A DNA stretch of 64,000 nucleotides. Origin: Cladocopium goreaui (lineage: Eukaryota > Sar > Dinophyceae > Suessiales > Symbiodiniaceae). A program made the position numbers and the translations under genes. This document shows positions 1-9,602 of this stretch, piece after piece. The DNA is taken from the NCBI GenBank assembly GCA_947184155.2, contig CAMXCT020001030.1, positions 53,501 through 117,500 of the forward strand, written 5' to 3'. The number at the start of each line of letters is the position of its first letter. Within the stretch, counting starts at the first letter, position 1. Under the pieces are notes generated by a model that saw only the letters and a list, made by a program, of their open reading frames with translations, did no database searches and was not told where the DNA came from.

Positions 1-821
1 TGTGTTCGCCGATGGCAGTAGGTGTCTCTTTGCATGTTCATATTCGCTGCAGCAGGTACTGGGTTTTCGCAGCCTATGAGTTGCCACTCTACTCTCACAG
101 AAGATCGGCCGCATGCCAGACACCTTCGCTTCCGTGATCTGACCACATGTGAGGACTCGCTGTCAGCAAACCAAAGTGAGATTGTAGCAGTAGCAGCGGG
201 GCTTATCGCAGGGTCTTTTGGATCCTTGACCCGGCCGTAGACGTTGGCAGTGTCAATAGCATCGTGTGGAGCATGTTCTTACCATGTGCGTTGAGTTGTG
301 TCTGCGTTTTTTTCTCCCATCAATGTTTCAAATCAAGCATGATGCATCAGGAGTGCCAGAATTCGAATATGCTCCGCGTTTAGCCAACGACAATGTTGCT
401 AGCGTCGAAACGACGTCGTTTATTTATGCACTAGTAACCAATCTTGGGTTCTAGAAGCTTGGATGCAGTGGATGCAGCCATCTACGCACCGAGCTGCATG
501 GCTTTAAAGTTGCTCGGGCGTGTTGGCTTGCGTTCTCTCTTGCTATTGGTCATTCAGTGGTCATGCAAATTACATGACCCTTTCAGTGCCAGAAAGGACA
601 CTTGGCTTTGTGCAGGCAACGCCTGCATTGTGCATTCAGCCAAGTGTCCTGGAAGACCTGGAAGTCTGTGAGTTGCCAACGGGTTGTTTACAAGAACCGG
701 TATACCCGGTATACGGTATGAGATGCTATGAGGCTGACCTATCGGACCTATCGGATCTTGGGCTTAAGTAGGTGACGCTGAGCGGCATTGACAACGAGAC
801 TCTGGGGACGGGAGCAGACAG
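1..821 (+). other. Left edge: coding-looking fragments, no assigned gene
   Basis: No domain is recognisable here. Two stretches look like exons by composition. Around 150-235, after a CCACATGTGAGG context, a frame contains CEDSLSANQSEIVAVAAGLI. Around 600-690, a frame following a TGCAG acceptor gives a reading with PALCIQPSVLEDLEVCELP. They may be upstream exons of the SGNH-like gene or belong to a gene that starts outside the window. The calls rest only on amino-acid texture and acceptor-like AG sites. Confidence 0.25.
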
Positions 822-956
822 GACAAGGCAATGCACAGTCCAGACAGTCAAGAACTACTTTATCAAAACGCCTTGGTTCAGAGCTTTGCCAATGCATGGC
901 CCGGAACAAGGGTCATTTTGACGAAAGCCTGGCAAAAAGAGGTTTCGGAAGTCCTG
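822..956 (+). CDS. Candidate exon, possibly 5' part of the SGNH-like gene
   Basis: After the acceptor-like CAG at 819-821, a frame runs about 45 codons to a stop near 973 and contains LLYQNALVQSFANAWPGTRV followed by ILTKAW. The pattern of a hydrophobic strand ending in a Thr-(Lys/Tyr)-x-Trp resembles the VVLYQTW strand of the exon at 2.68 kb, so it could come from a related or duplicated segment. It is equally possible that it belongs to another gene. There is no catalytic motif in it. The 3' boundary is unknown. Confidence 0.3.
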
Positions 957-1803
957 TCCAGCTCCGGGAACTGAAAGCCGGATGCTACTGTTCGAGCTTG
1001 AGACTGAAGCATCATTTTTCAAAGCTTGGACTGTCCAATAATAATGAGCCTGGCTGGAGTGATCTTCATCACGACAGCGAGGTGAGAAGTATCAACATGG
1101 AACATGGGATATCTTCTCGTTGAGCATTCCAAAACTAGATTAGAAAGTGCTGATTTGAACATGTTTTAACACCATTCTTTCAATTCAGACAGTGCTCCAA
1201 GACCTAAGACAAAATGTGCATGTCAAGCATGTGAAATATCACTACGATAGTATGGCATCCAAGCAGTTTTTTTCGTTTTTCTAATTGGTATCAATTCAGG
1301 CTGATGATGCTGACATTTCTCAAAGTCAAGTGGAACCACGCAACGTAGACATCCATAGATGAGCGAATTGAGAAGCAATGTGGTGCCTTCCAGTGCCAAA
1401 GCCTCACAGCCTCCCAGCTGCTCAACCGCATCCAGCTTGGCGTTTCATTAAACGAAACTTTAAACACTTTAAAAACCCCAGGCTAAGTATCGCTAAGTGA
1501 TCTCCATGATCTCCACAATGCTTCGGCCTTCAAAGTGGTTTCCGAGTCATCAATCCCTCAAAATCCCTCAAATGCATTGTAAGATTTGTAAGTAGTTCTT
1601 GCCATCCAGCCCGAATCCAGTCCGAATCAGCCCTTTCACTTTTATTTATGCAATTTATGCATGCAACCGCTTGAACGACTTGACCTTGACGCCCACTTGC
1701 CGGGTTGGCGCATTTGGCACTTTGCGAATCTTTGATCATGTCTGCATACTTCACATATATCTTCACATGGATGTTTCACGATGTTTCAATCTGAGACAAT
1801 GCT
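957..1803. other. Intron or spacer without recognised gene
   Basis: I see no convincing exon between the candidate exon at 0.82 kb and the GNSHTY exon at 1.8 kb. The stretch is AT-moderate, has scattered poly-T runs and short direct repeats such as two copies of AATCCCTCAA near 1551-1572. Several open frames exist on both strands but none has recognisable motifs. Confidence 0.3.
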
Positions 1804-3727
1804 GTGGCTCGTTTGGTGCATCACCTGGGAGGCTTCTTGTTTGTAGGGAACTCGCACACCTATCAGCCGAAAGAGCTGGGTGGAATCCCTGGTGCATTTG
1901 CCCGGCTAGCTGGAGCCTATGGGCAGGATGTGTCGCTTGCTGCAACTGATATAGGACCGGAACGACTCCGACATGAATCCGACATGAAATTGTCGAAGTT
2001 TCGTGCTTTTCAATTCTCATGCAGGCATCTGATGACACATATCAATACATATCAATACATATCATGCATATCACATGCATGTGTATATTCACATGGGGCG
2101 TAGTATATGCCCTTAAAAGCGCACATGTCTATATTTTCTATGGGCCTGACCAGATGTGGATTTGGCACATCGCATCACGCGGGTCCCAGGTCTACCTTCC
2201 AGGTGACACAGGGTGGTGCTGACCTGGCAGATCTCTGGGAAGAATTCGAACAGTTTATGCAGAGATCCAGTTGCCCGATCTGTGTCGATTAGATTCGCAG
2301 ATGCTGTGATTGATGCTGGTGACTGCTGGTGATATTTGCCGTTTCGTGCCAGAAACTCTTCTCAGGTAAGGATGGTGTTGTCTTCGGCACTGTGGTGCTG
2401 CAGGTAGGCAAGGGCTCAGGTGAGGGTCGCTTCGTCATGGCGGTTTCTTGTCCAACAGCTCGGGTTGAGCGTCGAGCATCCAGAATTGGTGAGTTTATGG
2501 GTGAGTCAGTAGGTGAACGATGGGGTGATACTATATTAATTTTAATATAGGTGAATGATTAGGTGCTATTGCAATACTTTGTTATGTAGTTATATATTGT
2601 ATATGTGACGTGAATGATCAGATATCTTATGATCATAGTCAACATGGAGTTAATGAATATGTGACGTGAGCAGATGGGTTGAGGGAGCGATGGGATCTCA
2701 GGAAGTCCTTCGACATCGCTATGCGCCTTTGCTTCTGGAGCAGCCATCCAAGCCACGGGTGGTGCTGTACCAAACCTGGTCACTTGGCGATGGCAGCCGT
2801 CCACTGCATTTCGCCATGTTCCACCACATTCTAACCCACTTAAACTTACATAAAGTATCATAAAGTCATTAAACAACTATCTACTGTATGTGTCTATCCA
2901 TCCATTTGCGTACACATTCGGATATTTACAGGTATCATCTAGCTATCCTGCTGTCAATCCATCTATCGTTCGTTTATGATGCGTTGAATGGAAACGGAGC
3001 CGTTCCTTTCGGAAGGTCTACACCTTGGCCACAGCCCTCTGAAGCAGATGAGCTGGATGCTAGCCTCCAGGCACATGTCACATCATTTCACTGTGTGTGG
3101 CCACCTTGGAATGGATCATGATCTGTCTTTGGCAAAGTGCCTGCTTGTATTCGCATTATCTAGCATTCCTGACATGATTTGGGCATCCACAATGACATGC
3201 CGACATGCCATGGCTCCATTTGAACAGAAATGCGGCGTGCACTGAGTGCATCTCCAATGTATTTGCATCGCGTGGCCACAGGAGTACCACTCAGTGCTGC
3301 TCTCTGCAGGCATCAAAGAAGCTGGGCAAACATCCGCCAACATGTTTTCTTTTTGAGATAGCGAGGATGTTTATCAAAGAGTTGACTTTTGGGGCATTCA
3401 ACATGGCTTTCATCCATCAAAGGAAGTGGTTCTTGCCAAAGCCGGCCATGCCTTTCTCCACGTCAAGCTCTCCGACAGCGTTCACGTCTATCCTGCCTTG
3501 TGGAAGGATGACATGGGCCACGGTTCTGCGTTGGCAGGCGCGGAATGCCAATAGATAGATATTTTATATTATTTTATGATATTTTTCAAGTCGCATCATC
3601 ATGGTATAACATGGCATAGACTTGGGGTGTTATCAACTCGTTGCTTTATATTTGTTGTTGTCGCAGACATGTGTCAGGCGTTTTGGTTGCTGCTGTGCTA
3701 GCTTTGGCCTTGAAGCTGACTGAAGGT
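1804..3727 (+). CDS. SGNH (GDSL-like) hydrolase-type protein, multi-exon
   Basis: Pieces of an SGNH-hydrolase fold appear in order on the + strand. Exon near 1804-1980 has the block-I-like GGFLFVGNSHTY, where the Ser of GNS would be the nucleophile, followed by GP-x-RLRHE. Exon near 2350-2392 ends in VFGTVVLQ, like the usual WDxVVLQ strand. Exon near 2685-2806 has KPRVVLYQTW. Exon near 3264-3330 has an LLSAGIKEAGQ helix. Exon near 3401-3537 has VYPALWKDDMGHGSALAG, matching the Asp-x-x-His block. The intron at 3538-3677 is GC-AG, phase 1, and joins to GVLVAAVLALALKLTE. The fold assignment follows from motif order; substrate is unknown. Bacterial relatives are small, so extra exons on either side (4141-4264 reads NDEPCLLELAVWKLLF then a stop) may be C-terminal. 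I cannot fix the start codon or all junctions. Confidence 0.6.
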
Positions 3728-4264
3728 GAGCGATTGGGAAGGCAGGGTGCATCCGGCAATTGTTTCCATGTGGAATTGTTTGCAGGTAGCATTGTTTTCA
3801 TGTGTTTTGTTGCTACAGCAGCCTGCCAGAGGATTCTGGAGGCTATGCTACCCAATGCTTGGCGGACAGCAAGTCCTGGGTTTGCAGGCTGTGGTGTGCG
3901 CACTAAGCTTTCCGAACAGAAAGATGGGAAAGAATTTTGAGGCACATCGTTGAGCATGGCATGAAAGCCCTGGTCAGGTGCCGCCGAATTTGGACAGAAA
4001 GCATGGCGGAACGAAGGTATCTGAGACAAGGGTGAAAGATGGTGAAAGCGTTTGAGATCATTTGAACATCTGAAAGATTCTGAAAGTATATCTTTGAGTT
4101 ATCTATATATACCGATTTGAAGCGATTTTGTTTACACATTGCTCCCAGGCAAGGCTGCGCCAGCTGCGGTGATGAATCTTGTCAACGACGAGCCTTGTTT
4201 ATTGGAACTGGCTGTTTGGAAATTGCTCTTCGTTTCCACATCCGTTGGCTTTTGGGTTTGTCAT
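3728..4264 (+). CDS. Possible 3' exons of the SGNH-like gene
   Basis: Two coding-looking stretches lie here. After the CAG at 3826-3828 a frame reads LPEDSGGYATQCLADSKSW. After the CCCAGG near 4147 a frame reads KAAPAAVMNLVNDEPCLLEL followed by a hydrophobic FVSTSVGFW and a stop around 4265. They would be natural C-terminal exons of the hydrolase-like gene, giving a membrane-proximal tail, but no homology supports it. Confidence 0.3.
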
Positions 4265-6060
4265 AGCTGAAACCGCCTTGGCTGAGCAACTCGCCCGCTG
4301 AGGAGGAAGATCTGCCTTTGAACAAATATCCACCAGGAATGCGCACTGAGCGAAGAGATTTACCCTTCCTTGGTGTCTCAGCGAAAGATGTCAAAGCATG
4401 CCAGAGCCTACGGTTGTCCAACTTGTTCCTTTTCTTCCCTTCCTTTTACATCCTTTTACCAATTTCTTCAATGGCAATGGGTGGCAATGGCATGCCTCCT
4501 GTTTCGCATCTGGGCTCTTGAGTCTAAGGTGACGTGGTGGCTGCAGCAGCGGTGGCAGTATTTGATAGGACCCTGTCAGTCAGAAGCCCAAGACAGAAAT
4601 GTGCCTTTCAGTGCCTGTGCCTTTGATCGAGTTTCGGGGCGTTGGAGTCTAGAGAAATAAAGGGAAAATATGGGAAAATAAAGGGAACATAATCGAACAC
4701 CTTGATGGTGCTGAAGGCAAAGCCCGATGCAGCAGATTCTGCCCCAACTTCATCGCAAGGAGGCCAACAGCAGCTGCTTTCATGGTGGATTTCCGGGGAA
4801 GCTAGGGTGTTTCGAATGGACATCAGGCTACCAAGCTGGGCCCAAAGAGTCAGGCTCCAAAGCGAGGAGGTGGCAAAAGAAGTGAAAAAAGATGCAGTGA
4901 ATGTGATGATCATCAGAATCTGTCAGCCTATGCGATCCAGAGTTTTGCTCACCTGTTTATGAACATGACCAAACCACACCAAGCCAATTGACGTCATTCG
5001 CTCTCTGCTCACCTCACCTGCATGGAACACGTATTTTTGCAAGTCCCATAGAGTCTTTTGAAGCAGCAATCGCCCACTGCTTTAATAATCTTCAATACTC
5101 TTTAATAGCTCCAATTGAAAAGCATGGCTTGTGACTGGACACTTTGCAAGGCCCATGGCCTTAGACAATTTCATCTTTGAATACAATGTGATGCATGCTG
5201 CGCACTCCTCACAACGCATGTGACGTATGTGTCCCTGTTTCCATGGCCATGGTCCAGAAGCTGCATGATGCACTGGCCATGTAGCTTGAAGGGCAAGATG
5301 CTGAGGTGATGTGGGCATGGCCTGTTCAGATTACCAAGAAAGCCAAACCGTTTCACATCATGCCTGAAGTTTGCTTGCATGCGTTTCATCACATTTTTGA
5401 ATGCTACTAATGCTTTCTTCCCTGGGAACATGATGCCTGTTTGCCACCTGAAGTAGCAACCAAGGCCATGGACCCTTGGCACTCAAAGGGGTTAGGCCTC
5501 TCACCTGACTATGGTGGTCCCAACCTGTGGCGAACGCATTTCAAAGATTTTTAAAGCCACAGAGTGCTCAGCCAATTGAGTATTCTGTGATCAGTGATAG
5601 ACGCAGTACCACCAATACCTAGGCTTCGCAGGTGCCGCGCACCAGGCCATGTGCGATGGAGTTGCTGTAGCTTAGCCAGCTTAAGCCGCTTAAGCCGCTT
5701 AAGCCTTGCATTTCGCGTGCTTGTTGTGGCCAGCTCTGTGCTGCCTCTGGCTGCAGGATCCACAGCTGTCCAGCTACGGAGGTTGCATGTCAGCATGTCG
5801 GCTCGTTCCGGGTTACTTCAACTTGACAACTTACCTGAAACATCAGAAACATCCAGAAACATCCTGCAGGCTTTTCCAGCTCCCCTCCCATCCAGAGCTT
5901 TGAGCGGCCCGGAACTCTTCGAGCACACCAGGAGGAACACGTGCATGCTGTATCTTAAATACTTCCAAGTCTGAGTGGGGACTTTCCTAAAAGCACGAAA
6001 GGACCTTTGAAGCATTGAAGATTTAGCATGGATGTTATGATCTTAGTCGTATCCATACTT
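4265..6060. other. Exon fragments and spacer, unassigned
   Basis: The stretch holds few strong signals. An exon-like piece after the CAG near 5755 reads DPQLSSYGGCMSACRLVPGY then FNLTTYLK, followed by the direct repeat AACATCAG/AACATCCAG. A further frame around 4702-4850 is open on the + strand but without motifs. The tandem string TTAAGCCGC at 5681-5703 is a short direct repeat in non-coding sequence. I do not recognise a gene. Confidence 0.25.
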
Positions 6061-6896
6061 GGGTGCAGGACTTTCAAAGATCCACAGGTGGCTATAAGTC
6101 TGGCAAGGGCAAGGGTGGCAAGGGCAGCAAAAGCCATGCTGGCAAAGATGGATGGAGCGGAAAGGCGCATCAATGTGGCTCAAGATGACTTGACTTTCCC
6201 TCTGAGATCCTTTGAACACTTGCACAATTACTGTATTATCATGTTGCTTTTGCTGGCGAGGCTGCCCCTGAGCCAGAGCGAAAGGTTGGAGGTTCGATTC
6301 CGAGCATGTGATGAAATCTTGCTATGTGAGGTACTGTGGCCGGGTCACGTTGAATCATTCCTGGTAGCCCCTTTGGAGTTTAAGGATGTGGTGGTGTGAT
6401 AGCCGAACTCACCAGCGACGGCCGCCTGGGAACTATGTCCAGGAATGACAGGACACAAAGTTTAGCCCTGAGCCCATGGACTCCCTTGGCGTGAATCTTT
6501 TGGCCCCTGACTCCCTTGAGTCAGCTACAGCAGCTACAGTCACATCTAAGGTGATTTTCGGCACTCCAGGCGTCCACAAACATCACAAGCTTTTGACAAA
6601 GATTACAGCCGCAGAGTTGACTACAAAGTTTCTGAGCCCGACGATGACTGGGCAAAGAATCCAGCGCCTTGGCCAAATGACAGGGCATGCTTTGCATATC
6701 TTCGCATTTTGCCAGAAAAGTTCAACGCATACTATCCGGCCAAAAGGGTGGGTGTCTGGCTTGGCCAGGATATCTTCAGCTCAGCCAACTATGACAACTA
6801 TGACAGTCACGTGTGGCTCCCAGTTGTGTCAGAACTTCGGAAATCGCTTTGCAGCCATTGGCGTTTATGTAAAGGGCAGACATTTGTGAGTGACTG
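6061..6896 (+). CDS. Unrecognised gene with Lys/Gly-rich exon and acidic-aromatic exon
   Basis: Three exon-like stretches follow each other. After the CAG at 6085-6087 a frame reads GGYKSGKGKGGKGSKSHAGK, a basic Gly/Lys-rich linker typical of nucleic-acid-binding proteins. Around 6404 a frame reads IAELTSDGRL. From about 6555 to the stop near 6897 a long open exon contains DKDYSRRVDYKVSEPDDDW, WPNDRACFAYLRI and AYYPAKRVGVWLGQDIF. I do not recognise the family. The AELTSDGRL string and the Lys/Gly linker recur at 8.44 and 9.06 kb, so part of the gene may be duplicated downstream. The last exon ends directly at a large microsatellite. Confidence 0.4.
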
Positions 6897-6911
6897 AGTG
6901 GGCGAGCGAGT

Positions 6912-7077
6912 GCACACACACACACATACACACACACACATGTATATATATATACACATATTATATATATATACACATATATATATATATTATATATACA
7001 AACATATAATATATATTATATATACACACATATATATATACATATATATATATACATATACATACACACACATATAT

Positions 7078-7150
<73 letters not shown>

Positions 7151-7305
7151 TACATATACATACACATACACATATACATACATACATACATACATACATA
7201 CATACATACATACATACATACATACATACATACATACATACATACATACATACATACATACACTTACACGCACATACGCACACACATATGTATATATATA
7301 TATAT
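6912..7305. repeat. Compound CA/TA/CATA microsatellite
   Basis: About 390 bp of alternating purine-pyrimidine repeats: (CA)n, then (TA)n, then about 25 uninterrupted CATA units around 7165-7260, ending in (TA)n. It gives meaningless open frames on both strands (Tyr/Ile/His and Met/Tyr/Val/Cys strings). Its type, Z-DNA- or cruciform-prone, is frequent elsewhere in the window. Confidence 0.97.
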
Positions 7306-8178
7306 GGTAATCTATCTAAAGGTCCTTGTAAGGAGTTTTAATTGCGAAAGCCGTGCGTGTTCTGTTGGAAAGCCTCGCGCGAAAGTTACTTTTCGAGTTC
7401 GCGCAAGTTTTTTTTATTCGCGAAACTTTTGCGAAAATTGGACATTATTATGAATCATTATCGTTGTGCGGATTACAGCTTGTTAAGGGCTACCAACTCC
7501 TGCCGCCCGGGCCGCCCGGGGGTCCGGCAAGAGAATGGTACCGCACATTTGCTTTTCCCTTCATAGGTAGCAACCAAGCTTCCGAGGGTGAGGCTTCGCC
7601 ACAGCCAAACAACATGGTCTTGAGGCAGATCCTTGCACCTGCCGCTGGTACTGATAACGTTGCTTTCTGAAGTCTCAAGAAACAAGTTCCAAATGCAGCA
7701 GCCAAGCTTCCAAAAGTGAGGCTCTGCGAGGGCCAAACACCAACGCCCCTGGTGTTTGCTTTTCCTCTGATGCGCCGCCTGCTGATGGCTGGGCCTGCGG
7801 GTAATGCAGTTTTCGTGAAAGTTCCCTGAAAGTTTTGCAGAGGAGTGGGCGGACGTCAAGGTGCATTTTGAAGGGGGTGGCCCAGTAAGCCTTGCCAAAA
7901 AAATTGCTTAATCAGCAGCAACCTGTCCTGAGAAGGGGAGGCCGTGATGCTAGCTGCATGTTTGCAAGGCTATGAAGAAGTTATCCGTGATAATTTGGTG
8001 TGATCTAGCAGATGATGAGTGAATCTCCATAAGAGGAGGTGTGCGCAACATGGGTTCCGCGAAATATAAGCATGGAGTTCGCGAAAGATTCCTGAAAACA
8101 AATTGTTCGCGAAGAATGGCCGTTCCCGGATGAATGAATTTTGATCAACCATCATATATATATACAAACATATATATA

Positions 8179-8212
<34 letters not shown>

Positions 8213-8430
8213 CCCCTCTCCCTCTGCCTTTCTAAATGTAAATATTAGAGGTGCAAACCTGCCAGTGTACATGAGTATGAATCATATTTTGCTGGTGTCG
8301 TTTCTTTTTTGGGTGTGTAAATTCTTCTTTTAATCCAAAAGCAACGTGTCACTGAGGCTTGGGACCAGCCACAAGCTCATGTGGTGCCTAGTTCTGGTGG
8401 AAGATGCGCTAGCCTAACTGCTAAAATGCC
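7306..8430. other. Spacer with clustered TTCGCGAA-like sites and (TC)n
   Basis: No gene is recognised. The left part (7360-7440) and right part (8056-8122) both contain several TTCGCGAA or close variants, a GC-rich palindrome that is otherwise rare in the window, so the ~800 bp between may be an old inserted element. A (TA)n run at 8152-8178 is followed by a (TC)n run at about 8187-8211. Open frames on both strands between 7480 and 7900 carry no motif. Confidence 0.35.
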
Positions 8431-9110
8431 ATACGCTGGCATCGCTGCTGAACTCACCAGTGATGGTCGATTGCGAGCAGATTGGCGGGCTTCGGAAGGT
8501 GCAGAATACAACTGCAGATACTGCAAAGATTAGGATTGCTTTGGGTTCCTTTGGGATCTCTTCAAGTGCCAATCGTTTGATTAGAGCTGCATTTGCCATA
8601 GTCCAACTGGGAAGGCCATGACTTCGAGGCTTCCAGGCAAGGGAAGGTGGGCAGAGAGCGAACTGTAAATGTTTGGACATGTTATGACACATGAAAACGC
8701 AGCCAACTCACAGTTTCCATTCATTTTCCAGGGCAATGACTCGTGGAGCAACGAGTGGAGAGGTAGCAAGCTGTGCCGAGCCGTTGGGCAGTGGTCAACT
8801 TTGGCGCTTTTGGAATCCACCTTGCGAAAATGTATGCCCAGAGATGCAGGAAGTGTCAGATCATTCGATGAAAACTATTGGTCTTCACCAGCCAGCAAAG
8901 GCCCAATACTGCACTTAAGCTTGGAATGCTTGGATTTTTTTTCGCACAGATCAACTGCAAGACTTGCACTTGAAAAAGCGTCGGGTGCTTTTCAGACTCA
9001 CATTTTCTCTAGGCTGCCTGCACACTGATGCACCTGGCGGTCTTGTTGTGTCAAAGCGCGAGGCAAAGGCAAGGGCAAAAGCAAGAAGGGAAAGGACAAG
9101 GCCAGGGCCA
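8431..9110 (+). CDS. Unrecognised exons, partial duplicate of the 6-kb gene
   Basis: A frame starting near 8437 reads IAAELTSDGRL then RADWRASEGAEYNCRYCKD and a stop; it shares AELTSDGRL with the exon at 6.40 kb. A frame around 8730-8850 reads GEVASCAEPLGSGQLWRFW then NPPCENVCPEMQ, with four Cys. Around 9053-9110 a frame reads KARGKGKGKSKKGKDKARA, again a basic Lys/Gly linker like that at 6.09 kb. No family is recognised and exon borders are not fixed. The shared pieces suggest two diverged copies of one gene. Confidence 0.35.
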
Positions 9111-9133
9111 TTAAACCAGAGAGGTGTTTGCTT

Positions 9134-9182
9134 CGTCCTTCTTCTTCAAGTCTTCTTCTTCTTCGTCTTCTTCTTCTTCTTC
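9134..9182. repeat. (TTC)n microsatellite
   Basis: An imperfect TTC array, encoding poly-Arg/Lys or poly-Phe/Leu strings depending on frame. It is probably non-coding. Confidence 0.9.
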
Positions 9183-9602
9183 CTGCTGCGTACCGGTCCA
9201 AACTTGAGCAGAACCTTTTGCAAAACTCTGTGGCCGTTGCCTGTGGCCACAGTGCTCAAATGTGCTCAATCGATTGACCCACAAGACGTGCCATAGCTCA
9301 TGGCTGTGACGAATTTGGATGAGGCCAGGATTCCAGGGAGTTCTCTTGTGATCCAGCTGGAAAATGTTGGAAATGTGGAACCGTCTGATTGAGCAATGAA
9401 AAGCAGGTCATGCGCCTCCTGGGTGAAAATGCCGAGGCTACCAGCCGCTTCCGGGGGATGACTTCACCAAGAAACCATGCACATATTGCACTATATATCA
9501 TGCACGCACATAATTGTGACATCAAATGATGACCGGACTATATAACTGGTTTCCGTGATTTGACACTGATTTCTATTTAAAAAACTTTTTGAGCCACGCC
9601 AG

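Noticed and set aside
6290-6302. GGTTCGATTCC, a perfect tRNA B-box
   Set aside because: The flanking 5-bp T-stem does not pair (GGAGG against CCGAG) and no A-box, anticodon arm or acceptor stem can be built. It lies in a likely coding frame.
6898-7341. Frames over the CA/TA microsatellite
   Set aside because: Meaningless translations of dinucleotide and tetranucleotide repeats.
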